NCBI RefSeq assembly: GCF_902168175.1
Contig: NZ_CABHOU010000059.1
Span: forward strand, 186,001-250,000
Direction of reading: 5' to 3'
Length of the DNA: 64,000 nucleotides
Source: an uncultured Chitinophaga sp.
GTDB taxonomy: Bacteria; Bacteroidota; Bacteroidia; Chitinophagales; Chitinophagaceae
Each line of letters opens with the position of its first letter. Positions within the stretch are counted from its first letter, which is position 1. Below, one piece after another: positions 42,892-50,895 of the stretch. Under the pieces are notes generated by a model. That model worked only from the letters and a program-made list of their open reading frames with translations, searched no databases and had not been told where the DNA came from. The position numbers were made by a program, and so were the translations under genes.

Positions 42892-43114
42892 GCTTGCTGG
42901 TATCTTTTACAATTCGCCACAAAAGTAGGCCTATTGCCAGTAAAGACAAAACAATCATGAACAGGGGAAACCGTAAACCGGTCCACTGGTCAATTTTGTA
43001 CCCTGCAAACAGGGCCACACCTATAAGCGCAATGAGTTGGAATCCCAGCCCAATGTAACGCAGGTAAGCGTTAGACTGTTTCTTCCTGAACTTCTGTGAC
43101 GCGGGATCTTCCAT
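42881..43114 (-). CDS. AtpZ/AtpI family protein
   Basis: A 77-residue protein with two helices: LGFQLIALIGVALFAGYKID and FPLFMIVLSLLAIGLLLWRIV, joined by the conserved GYKIDQW turn. AtpZ/AtpI proteins help assemble the F-type ATP synthase c-ring and may carry Mg2+ or Ca2+. The ATG at 43114 is the only start before the first helix, which makes the gene overlap the end of the bactofilin gene by 44 bases. No ATP synthase subunit genes follow in this window. Confidence 0.8.
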   Translation of the reverse strand: MEDPASQKFRKKQSNAYLRYIGLGFQLIALIGVALFAGYKIDQWTGLRFPLFMIVLSLLAIGLLLWRIVKDTSKHDR

Positions 43115-43502
43115 TTTTATTTTCCTTGTTTTCTACTGGCGCTTCAGTTGGATCCATGTAACAACGGCCATTGAACTTCGCTGTAGGCTCCATTTCGAAA
43201 TGGGCGGTGTAAATATCGCCTTTGATTAAAGCATTGCCTTTCAGGAACAACAGTTCTTCTACTTTGATAATACCAGTTACTTTACCCAGGATGTCGGCAC
43301 TGTTACAAATCAGATCGCCCACGATCTCTCCTTCGGGACCTACTACGATTTTTGCTCTGGTAGATACCAGGCCGTTTACCTGGCCATCAATGCGGATGTC
43401 GCCGTCACAATCAATGTCACCATTAATAGTGGTACCGTTACCGATGATGTTGATGTTGGATGTGGGCAATGAGCCTTCACTCTTAGCGTTACGGTTAAAC
43501 AT
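43071..43502 (-). CDS. Bactofilin (polymer-forming cytoskeletal protein)
   Basis: A 143-residue bactofilin. The core (about residues 15-115) is the right-handed beta-helix typical of the family, with NIIGNGTTINGDIDCDGDIRIDGQVNG, then AKIVVGPEGEIVGDLICNSADILGKV and LKGNALIKGDI. The ends are short and disordered. Bactofilins polymerise without nucleotides and position cell-wall enzymes. The ATG at 43502 is preferred over an in-frame TTG three codons upstream. The gene upstream encodes a protein like the membrane anchor of an M23 cell-wall peptidase, the usual bactofilin partner. Confidence 0.93.
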   Translation of the reverse strand: MFNRNAKSEGSLPTSNINIIGNGTTINGDIDCDGDIRIDGQVNGLVSTRAKIVVGPEGEIVGDLICNSADILGKVTGIIKVEELLFLKGNALIKGDIYTAHFEMEPTAKFNGRCYMDPTEAPVENKENKNGRSRVTEVQEETV

Positions 43503-43593
43503 AGGTTGCAAGGTTTTTCGTGTTAAGAATATGATTTGCTGTTAAGATAGTAATTTTATTTAACATATTAACAATATGATTGTTATGCACTGA

Positions 43594-43989
43594 CTAATAG
43601 GTACTGTTGTCTACTTTAGGCAACTTCAACATGTTGGTATCCAACTTCATAGGTACGTTTCCGTTAATTACCTGTTTCATATTATCCAGGTATTGATCTC
43701 TTGCGATCACTGCTTTCTGCAGGGAATCTGTTTTCACTTTCAGCTGCATGAACTCCTTACGTTGCTTTAAGTCGCCATAACCTGGAATGTAGTAACGGAG
43801 TGGTGTAAATACTACTGTTGCCACGGTAATAGCCACCAGGAGTACGAAAATAGTACTCATTGCCACATATACACTCATCCTGGATAAACGGAATGCTGTT
43901 ACTTCTTCGTATGTATCATCATTCATAATTACCAGGCGGTACTTGTGCTTAAGCCGGTCGAAGTTCCTTTTATTGTCTGCCGCGGGCAT
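43594..43989 (-). CDS. Short membrane protein resembling the N terminus of M23 peptidases, without the peptidase domain
   Basis: A 131-residue protein: a basic N terminus (KHKYRLVIMNDDTYEEVTAFRLS), one membrane helix (VYVAMSTIFVLLVAITVATVVF), then TPLRYYIPGYGDLKQRKE and a coiled stretch ending in VINGNV. From memory this is the N-terminal segment of M23 peptidases encoded next to bactofilin in many Bacteroidota. Here it stops at residue 131, where the peptidase domain would begin, and the 91 bases to the bactofilin gene hold no remnant. It could be an adaptor linking bactofilin to another hydrolase. Confidence 0.65.
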   Translation of the reverse strand: MPAADNKRNFDRLKHKYRLVIMNDDTYEEVTAFRLSRMSVYVAMSTIFVLLVAITVATVVFTPLRYYIPGYGDLKQRKEFMQLKVKTDSLQKAVIARDQYLDNMKQVINGNVPMKLDTNMLKLPKVDNSTY

Positions 43990-44150
43990 ATTTTTTTCTG
44001 ATGTGGTTAAAGCCGGTAATATCCGGGCCGATAAAGTTAAACAATAAATCCAGCGCGAAGTAAAGAAAAAAATTATCCTATCTTTAAAATATTTAGCTGC
44101 CTGTTACAGTTAAATATATATTAGCTTTTTATATTTCGCCCTTAGCATAC

Positions 44151-47100
44151 ATGACTTGCTGCAAATCTCTATTCTTACGCGCCTGCATAGCCGGCCTTCT
44201 TTTTTCAGGCCTTGGCTTACAAGCTGTAAACGCTCAAAACCAAACCGGGAAAAGCAGCCCCAAGCCAGACGACAGGCGTACCCCGTCTGAAAAACTGGCT
44301 GCCAAACGCTTTGATTTCCGACGTAAAGTGTACCAGAACCTGGTTACACGGTATAACTATTACTTTAATGCCAAAATGAAGCTGGAGAATACCCTCAAGG
44401 GCATACAGCAGCAGCGGCAGGAAAACTTCAACGTATATCTTCCCTTCTACCCCTATACCATTGAGTCGCTAAACCTTAACCAGGCAGAGCTCGACTCGGT
44501 AATTTTAAAGGGATCGCTGGCCGTGCAACTGCACGACCCCAGGGGTAAATGGATAGACGATTGTTACCTGCTGATCGGCAAGGCTTACTACTACAAAAGC
44601 GACTGGGAAAATGCCACGGCCACTTTCCGGTTCATCAATACTGCCTTTGCACCCAAAAAGAAAAAGGAAAAAGACCTGGAAACCATTGTTGGCAAACAGG
44701 AAGACTCGCGCCTGACGATTTCCAGCAAGGAGAAGAAAGGTTTTTGGGGCAGGTTCAAACACAAGTATGCGCGTAACGACGCCTTTATGTGGCAGGTGCG
44801 AACTTTCCTTGAGGAAGAGAAATATGACGAAGCCCAGGCTTTACTGAACGTACTGGAGGCCGACCCGAACTTCCCTTCCCGCCTTACACCTGCCATGAAC
44901 GAAATTAAAGCATATGGCCTGTATAAAAGGGAAATGTATGCCGAATCGGTAAATCCACTGAAAATAGCCATTGAAGGCAGCCGTAGTAAGGAACAGAAGG
45001 CACGTATGTCTTACATCCTCGGCCAGATCTATCTTTCCCAACGAAAAGCCGATTCGTCCATTGCCTACTTCCAGGATGTGATCCGACTGAAGCCCGATCC
45101 GATGATGGACTTCCATGCCCGGCTGGAAATAGCCAGGGCGAACATCCAGGCCAGCGGTGGCACCATGGAGGAAAGTATTGCTGCCCTTCAGCACATGCTG
45201 CGGAAGGAGAACTTCATCCCCTACCGCGATGTTATTTATTATACCATGGGCTCTATTGCCGCCACCAGCGATCCGGAGGCGGGTAAAGCATTTTTACAGA
45301 AAGGGCTGAACGTGGAAAGCACCAACCTGCTGCAGCGCACCCTTACCTTCAAAGCCATGGCCGACATCAACTATAAACAGCGTAACTACCTGGATGCCAG
45401 GCGCTGGTACGATAGCACGGCCGCCATTATGCCACCCGAATTTACGGATGCCAATGATGTAAATGCCCGCAAAAATGTATTGGGCGATATCGCTGCTAAA
45501 ATAGCCATTATCCGCGCAGAGGACAGTCTTCAGCAAATTGCCGCCCTTCCTGAAGCACAGCGAAACCTGGTGCTGGAAAAGAAGATACGCGATATGCAAA
45601 GGCAGGCAGCAGCCAAAGTACAGGAAGAAAAGATGCAAAACAGCAGGAACAATGCTGCCAATACACCTTTTAATCCTGCCATGAACCGGTATAATACTAA
45701 CCAGAATTTACCCGGACAGGAAGCAGCGTCAGACTGGTACTTCTATAATATGGCCAGCAAAGCCAGTGGTTATTCGGAATTCCGCCGCCGCTGGGGTAAC
45801 CGTAAACCCGTGGACAACTGGCGCAGGAGCCAGCAAAGCGGCACCCAGGAAACGGTGTTAACACCTATCCCGATCGATTCTGCCAATGCCACAGAAGGGG
45901 AACTAGCCGCCGCAGCCATCGATCGACTGCCGGCTGACAGTCTTACCGCCGATATTCTCAGCAAGGCACTGCCGCTTACAGAAGCAAAAATGCAGGACTC
46001 CCGCAACCGCCAGATGGATGCCTGGTACGACCTGGGTAAAATGTATCACGACCAACTAGACAACTATCCTGATGCGATTGCCACTTACGACACCCTGCTG
46101 ATGCGCTTCCCTAACCACCCCCGCCGGGCGGAAGTAGCGTATTCACTGTACGTATGGAATAACAAAATTAACCGTGCTAACGCAGCTTCACCGTATAAAA
46201 ACATTGTACTCAACGAGTTCCCGACCACCAACTTCGCAGGCCTTATCCGCAGCGGAGGCGCTATCAACGATGCGTCCAGCGAAACGAAGAAGGCAGCAGC
46301 GGCCATTTATGGTGAGGCTTACACTGCTTTTAAGGAAGGGAAATACGAAGAAACGATGGCTAAGAAACGATTGGCAGACTCTTTGTATCCATTTAACTAC
46401 CTGCAGCCCAGGTTCGACCTGCTGGCGGCGATGACAAAGGTGAGGACAGGTACGGACGAGGAAGGCAAAGCGGCCATACAGGAAGTGATTACCAAATATC
46501 CTGCGGACGACAGGATTCTTGGTCAGGCGAATGATATTATGGCAGCACTTACCCGTAAAAACGAGATCGTAGGGTATTTGTCTAACCTGCAAACTACTGT
46601 TACCAAAGATTCTACCGGTAAGATAGACGAGAATATCAGCATTCGTTACCCATGGCAGACCCCGCAGCCCAATCTTATAGATTCCGTTGCGATCAAGAAA
46701 AGAATGGCAGATTCGTTGGCGGCCGTGGTAAAAAACATACCACCACCTCCGCCACCTAAGCCAGTAACGCCGTATAAGCTTACCGATGAAAAATCGGCCA
46801 CGGCCACCCCGCACTTTGTGGTGATGTCGTTCAAGCGGGTCGATAAAACCCTTCTGGACGAGGCATTAACACAGTTTGCGAAGTACAATGCAGATAAACA
46901 CGCCGCCGATAAAATCGAGGCCAGCAGTTTTGTACTCACGCCTACGGAACTGATGCTTATTTTCAGACTGTTCCCGGGCGAAGAGCAGGCGTTTAAGTAC
47001 TATGATGAGGTGAGGAAAGAAGCGTCACTTAGCATTGTACCGCGCATCAGGCCAACAGAGTATACATTCTTCATTATCTCACGCGAAAACTTCATTTTGC

Positions 47101-47165
47101 TGAACAGTACCAAAGACCTCGAAGGTTACGCAAAGTTCTTTAGGGAGAGCTACTATACAGAATAA
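44151..47165 (+). CDS. Type IX secretion/gliding TPR protein, SprE/PorW-like
   Basis: A 1004-residue exported TPR protein. The signal peptide (about 1-28) ends in AVNAQ; I see no lipobox, though SprE and PorW are described as lipoproteins. TPR-type helices run through residues ~130-450 (WIDDCYLLIGKAYYYKSDWENATATF, SYILGQIYLSQRKADSSIAYFQDVI) and again ~620-800 (DAWYDLGKMYHDQLDNYPDAIATYDTLL). A proline-rich linker (PPPPPPKP) precedes a conserved C-terminal domain of about 120 residues. The layout and length fit SprE/PorW, needed for type IX secretion and gliding. It is divergent from the bactofilin cluster and followed by a penicillin-binding protein. Confidence 0.8.
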   Translation: MTCCKSLFLRACIAGLLFSGLGLQAVNAQNQTGKSSPKPDDRRTPSEKLAAKRFDFRRKVYQNLVTRYNYYFNAKMKLENTLKGIQQQRQENFNVYLPFYPYTIESLNLNQAELDSVILKGSLAVQLHDPRGKWIDDCYLLIGKAYYYKSDWENATATFRFINTAFAPKKKKEKDLETIVGKQEDSRLTISSKEKKGFWGRFKHKYARNDAFMWQVRTFLEEEKYDEAQALLNVLEADPNFPSRLTPAMNEIKAYGLYKREMYAESVNPLKIAIEGSRSKEQKARMSYILGQIYLSQRKADSSIAYFQDVIRLKPDPMMDFHARLEIARANIQASGGTMEESIAALQHMLRKENFIPYRDVIYYTMGSIAATSDPEAGKAFLQKGLNVESTNLLQRTLTFKAMADINYKQRNYLDARRWYDSTAAIMPPEFTDANDVNARKNVLGDIAAKIAIIRAEDSLQQIAALPEAQRNLVLEKKIRDMQRQAAAKVQEEKMQNSRNNAANTPFNPAMNRYNTNQNLPGQEAASDWYFYNMASKASGYSEFRRRWGNRKPVDNWRRSQQSGTQETVLTPIPIDSANATEGELAAAAIDRLPADSLTADILSKALPLTEAKMQDSRNRQMDAWYDLGKMYHDQLDNYPDAIATYDTLLMRFPNHPRRAEVAYSLYVWNNKINRANAASPYKNIVLNEFPTTNFAGLIRSGGAINDASSETKKAAAAIYGEAYTAFKEGKYEETMAKKRLADSLYPFNYLQPRFDLLAAMTKVRTGTDEEGKAAIQEVITKYPADDRILGQANDIMAALTRKNEIVGYLSNLQTTVTKDSTGKIDENISIRYPWQTPQPNLIDSVAIKKRMADSLAAVVKNIPPPPPPKPVTPYKLTDEKSATATPHFVVMSFKRVDKTLLDEALTQFAKYNADKHAADKIEASSFVLTPTELMLIFRLFPGEEQAFKYYDEVRKEASLSIVPRIRPTEYTFFIISRENFILLNSTKDLEGYAKFFRESYYTE

Positions 47166-47207
47166 GGCTTTAACAGCGTTTTAGTAGTAACAAGAGATAT
47201 TTTTCGA

Positions 47208-47215
47208 TAGCTTTG
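47208..47215 (+). promoter_or_regulatory. -7 box of the penicillin-binding protein gene
   Basis: TAGCTTTG is an exact consensus match. Transcription near 47222 supports the ATG at 47243 and rules out the in-frame start at 47213. Confidence 0.6.
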
Positions 47216-47242
47216 CACTGTTGCACTCAATTTTATTTTAAT

Positions 47243-49708
47243 ATGAATAAATCCTTGAAACCGATGTGGGAGAAGGTCAGGAAAAATGCAGTGAAAATAT
47301 TATGGTATACAGTATTCGGCGGTATAGGGCTGCTCGTTTTACTGGTGCTGCTGATCAACTTCCGCATTATCGGCAATATGCCATCTATGGAGGACCTCGA
47401 AAATCCCCGTGCCGCACTGGCCTCTGTTGTGCTGGGCGACGATGGCTATGTGTTAGGTAAATATTATGAAGTAGACCGTTCCAATACTGACTATAAAGAT
47501 ATTTCTCCAAACGTGATCAAGGCTTTGATCGCGACGGAAGAAACACGTTTTTACGACAACTCTGGCATCGATGCCAAAGCAACCATTGCCATCCCTTTTT
47601 ACCTGGCTATCGGTAAAAAGCGTGGTTCCAGCACCATTACCCAGCAGCTGGCGCTGAACCTGCGTAACGACCGGCTTAACACCCAGCGTTCCTCCAACAT
47701 GTTCGGCAGGGGTTTCCAGAAACTGGAAGAGTGGATCATCGCCATCAAACTGGAAAGAAACTTTACCAAACAGGAAATTCTTACATTATACCTCAATACG
47801 GTAGCCTTCGGCGACAATGTGTACGGCATTGAGAACGGCGCCCGCACCTTCTTCAGCAAAAGTGCCGCTACGCTCACGATTGAAGAAGCTGCCATACTGG
47901 TAGGTATGTTGAAGGGTAACACCCTTTACAATCCACGTCGTAACCCGCGTACAGCGCTTTCACGCCGCAATACGGTAATCGACAACATGGTGAAGGAAAA
48001 TGCCATTACACAGGCAGAAGCCGCTACGGCCAAAAGCAAACCTATCGTATTGCGCTATAACAAAATCGATCACAATAAAGGTCTGGCCCCTTATTTCCGC
48101 GAAGTGCTGAAAGATGAGTTGAGGACCTGGTGTAAAACACATACAAAAGCAGACGGTTCTAACTACAACCTGAACCGCGATGGTCTTAAAATATATACGA
48201 CCATTAACCCGCGTATGCAGATGTATGCAGAGGAAGCGGTAGCCCATCACCTGAAAGACCTGCAAAAGATTTTTTACCAGCAGGCCAACATCAAATCGGG
48301 CAGTGTTTGGAAAAAATGGGATAAGGAACTGGATAAAATGGTAAAACAGTCGGACCGCTACCGCAACATGAAAGCCGACAACCCCGACATTACCGACGAA
48401 GAACTTCAGAAAGCCTTCACCACCAAAACGCAGATGAAGATTTTTTCCTGGAAAGACATTACTAAACCAGAAGCGAATGAAATAGATACCGTAATGACCC
48501 CGCTGGACTCGCTCAAATACATGCGCGCAGTGCTACAGGCTGGCTTTATGGTGATGGACCCTGAAAGCGGCGAAGTAAAAGCCTGGGTAGGTGGTCCGAA
48601 CTTCTTCTATTTTAAAAACGACCACGTAAGAAATATGCAACGCCAGGTAGGTTCCACATTTAAACCTTTCCTGTACACCTTTGCCATCATGAACGGTATG
48701 TCGCCCAACACCATGTTGCCGAACGAACCGATTTCCATTGGCAACTGGCATCCTAAAAACTCCGAAGGCAGCACGGGTGGCAGCATTACGATGGCAGGCG
48801 CACTGGCCAAATCACTCAACCTGGTTTCTGCCTACCTCGTTCGCGAACTTACGCCTAAAGCCTTTGCTGATTTTGCACAGAACAAGATCGGTTTCAAAAG
48901 CAAGATACCAGAAGTGCCTTCTATCGCACTTGGTTCCGCCGACATTTCTCTTTTTGAGATGCTGCAGGCCTACACTATGTTCCCAGGCAGGGGCTTTAAC
49001 ACCAGGCCTACTTACATCACCCGCATAGAAGACCGTAACGGCAACATACTGGAAACCTTTGTATCAGAAAAGCGTGAAGTGATCAGCGAAACAGAGGCCT
49101 ACACCATGGTGAAGATGATGCAGGGCGTGGTAGATCACGGGACGGCTACACGCTTACGCAACAGGTTTGCTATTAAGGGCGAAGTGGCCGGCAAAACCGG
49201 TACTACGAATGATAATACAGATGGCTGGTTTATTGGTTATACTCCACAGCTGCTGGCCGGTGCATGGGTAGGTTGCGAAAACAACTTTATCCACTTCTCC
49301 AGCACCGCTAATGGTCAGGGTGCCAACACCGGCTTACCGATATGGGCTTACTTCTTCCAAAAGGTGTATGCAGATAAAACACTCGGCATCGATCCAAACT
49401 CCACCTTCCCCGTTCCGCCAAACATGCGCGGCGATCTTTACCTGAACTACGACTCTAACGTAGAATCAGGTGCAGAGGCAGAAGATGTGGGCAATGGTGC
49501 GGCCAGCGATTTCGGATACCCGGCGGAAGATAATCCTTATGATGATCAACCTGCTCCGCCACCTGCCAAACCTGCAGATAACAAGGAGCCGGTAAAACAG
49601 CAGCAGCCGGCTACGACTCCGGCCAAACCAGCTACAACTCCGGCTACAACGCCGCCGGCACAGCAGCCGAAGGCTACGTATCCGCCTAAGCCGGGTAAGG
49701 GGAATTAA
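47243..49708 (+). CDS. Class A penicillin-binding protein (PBP1A-like)
   Basis: An 821-residue bifunctional peptidoglycan synthase. One membrane helix (about 15-45) is followed by the GT51 glycosyltransferase domain, with the catalytic Glu in ATEETRFYDNSGID and the GSSTITQQLALNL motif. The transpeptidase domain has the SxxK motif STFK in VGSTFKPFLY, SLN in KSLNLVS, and KTGTT. A low-complexity Pro/Ala/Thr tail (about 750-821, repeated TTPAKPA) ends the protein. It polymerises and crosslinks peptidoglycan outside the inner membrane. The ATG at 47243 fits the promoter. Confidence 0.96.
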   Translation: MNKSLKPMWEKVRKNAVKILWYTVFGGIGLLVLLVLLINFRIIGNMPSMEDLENPRAALASVVLGDDGYVLGKYYEVDRSNTDYKDISPNVIKALIATEETRFYDNSGIDAKATIAIPFYLAIGKKRGSSTITQQLALNLRNDRLNTQRSSNMFGRGFQKLEEWIIAIKLERNFTKQEILTLYLNTVAFGDNVYGIENGARTFFSKSAATLTIEEAAILVGMLKGNTLYNPRRNPRTALSRRNTVIDNMVKENAITQAEAATAKSKPIVLRYNKIDHNKGLAPYFREVLKDELRTWCKTHTKADGSNYNLNRDGLKIYTTINPRMQMYAEEAVAHHLKDLQKIFYQQANIKSGSVWKKWDKELDKMVKQSDRYRNMKADNPDITDEELQKAFTTKTQMKIFSWKDITKPEANEIDTVMTPLDSLKYMRAVLQAGFMVMDPESGEVKAWVGGPNFFYFKNDHVRNMQRQVGSTFKPFLYTFAIMNGMSPNTMLPNEPISIGNWHPKNSEGSTGGSITMAGALAKSLNLVSAYLVRELTPKAFADFAQNKIGFKSKIPEVPSIALGSADISLFEMLQAYTMFPGRGFNTRPTYITRIEDRNGNILETFVSEKREVISETEAYTMVKMMQGVVDHGTATRLRNRFAIKGEVAGKTGTTNDNTDGWFIGYTPQLLAGAWVGCENNFIHFSSTANGQGANTGLPIWAYFFQKVYADKTLGIDPNSTFPVPPNMRGDLYLNYDSNVESGAEAEDVGNGAASDFGYPAEDNPYDDQPAPPPAKPADNKEPVKQQQPATTPAKPATTPATTPPAQQPKATYPPKPGKGN

Positions 49709-49732
49709 GAAAGATAAAATTGAGAATATTAG

Positions 49733-49762
49733 AGCCCCGTGTTACCACGGGGCTTTTTGTTT
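49733..49762 (+). terminator. Terminator of the penicillin-binding protein gene
   Basis: AGCCCCGTG (49733-49741) and CACGGGGCT (49746-49754) form a 9-bp stem followed by TTTTTGTTTT. Confidence 0.9.
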
Positions 49763-49815
49763 TAGAGAAACTGTGGAAATCCAGGCGGTGTATACTCCGT
49801 AGTAAACTAATGCAC

Positions 49816-49843
49816 AAAAAAGGATACACCGTACGGCATATCC
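49816..49843 (-). terminator. Probable terminator of the M28 peptidase gene
   Basis: On the minus strand GGATA...CCGTACGG...TATCC forms an interrupted stem followed by T6, 24 bases after the stop codon. Confidence 0.6.
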
Positions 49844-49866
49844 TCTCGTCTTTTATTTAATGGTAC

Positions 49867-50805
49867 TTACTTCTTCTCCTCTCCCACATAATTAAGCTTA
49901 GGATACTTCATCGCATTACCCAGCAACTTCAATCCTAACTCAATAATAGAGGCTTCTTCTACCGCCTTTAATTTCTCCACATCATCTGTTGGTTTGTGGT
50001 AATCGTCGTGGCCGCCGGTATGGAAGAACATTACGGGAACACCGGCTACGAAGAAACTGCCATGGTCGGAACCTCCTTTGCCTGCGGCATCTGTAAAGTA
50101 TTTAATGCCATCCTGCTTCACATCTTTGAAGATAGCAGGCCATTCCTGCGCACTGCCGTAACCGCCAATACCAATGCCTCTCTCCCCGTTGTAACGACCT
50201 ATCATGTCCATGTTCAGCATAAAGTGCATTTTTTCCAATGGCAGGGTGGGATGGGCTACATAATACTTTGAGCCCTGCAGTCCCAATTCTTCGCCACCAA
50301 AGGATATGAACAGGAAATTGAAGGGTTCCTTTTCACCGTTTTGTGTGTAGTAGCGGGCAAACTCCAGCAGGCCGGCCACTCCGGACGCATTATCGTCGGC
50401 CCCGTTATGAATTTGGCCAACCGGGTACTTACCATCAAACAATCCCGCGGTACCCAGGTGGTCGTAGTGCGCCCCAATAACAATCGTGTAAGCGGCGCCG
50501 TTATCGAGGTAACCGATTACGTTACGGCTGGGGATGTTATTATGTTTGTTCTTATTGAATGTAAAATCCTGGAAATAACTATTGCCGTTACCAAGTTGAA
50601 GCCCCAGTTTCTTAAACTGTTTCGCTACCCAGGCCGAAGCTTTTTTACCACCTTTTTCGGCCGTACCACGACCTTTCAGCTTCTCAGAGGCCAGGTAACC
50701 AACGTTGGCCTTAATACGGCTGGCTGAGGGCTGGTAATCCTGTGCAAAGGTCATGTTAGCGCTAAAAGCCAACAGCAGCGCCGCGGCTATTATTTTCTTG
50801 TACAT
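49867..50805 (-). CDS. M28 family metallopeptidase, exported
   Basis: A 312-residue secreted peptidase. A signal peptide (LLLAFSANMTFAQ) precedes the M28 catalytic domain. The di-zinc ligands are visible: H in GAHYDHLG, bridging D in GADDNASGV, the catalytic E and E ligand in FGGEELGLQGS, D in NMDMIGR, and a late H in FFHTGGHDDYH. Members are aminopeptidases or glutamate carboxypeptidase-like enzymes; here probably periplasmic or outer-membrane associated. The ATG at 50805 is chosen over an in-frame GTG two codons before. Confidence 0.9.
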   Translation of the reverse strand: MYKKIIAAALLLAFSANMTFAQDYQPSASRIKANVGYLASEKLKGRGTAEKGGKKASAWVAKQFKKLGLQLGNGNSYFQDFTFNKNKHNNIPSRNVIGYLDNGAAYTIVIGAHYDHLGTAGLFDGKYPVGQIHNGADDNASGVAGLLEFARYYTQNGEKEPFNFLFISFGGEELGLQGSKYYVAHPTLPLEKMHFMLNMDMIGRYNGERGIGIGGYGSAQEWPAIFKDVKQDGIKYFTDAAGKGGSDHGSFFVAGVPVMFFHTGGHDDYHKPTDDVEKLKAVEEASIIELGLKLLGNAMKYPKLNYVGEEKK

Positions 50806-50826
50806 ATTCACTGTTTTTCGATGGGT

Positions 50827-50866
50827 AAAAATAGCGAAGGCTCCCTGTTATAGGAGCCTTTCGCGA
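50827..50866 (-). terminator. Terminator of yidC
   Basis: On the minus strand CGAAAGGCTCC and GGAGCCTTCG form a stem with one bulge, followed by TATTTTT. It lies about 30 bases after the yidC stop. Confidence 0.85.
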
Positions 50867-50895
50867 AAATTTATAAGCTAATTGCGCAAATGCTA

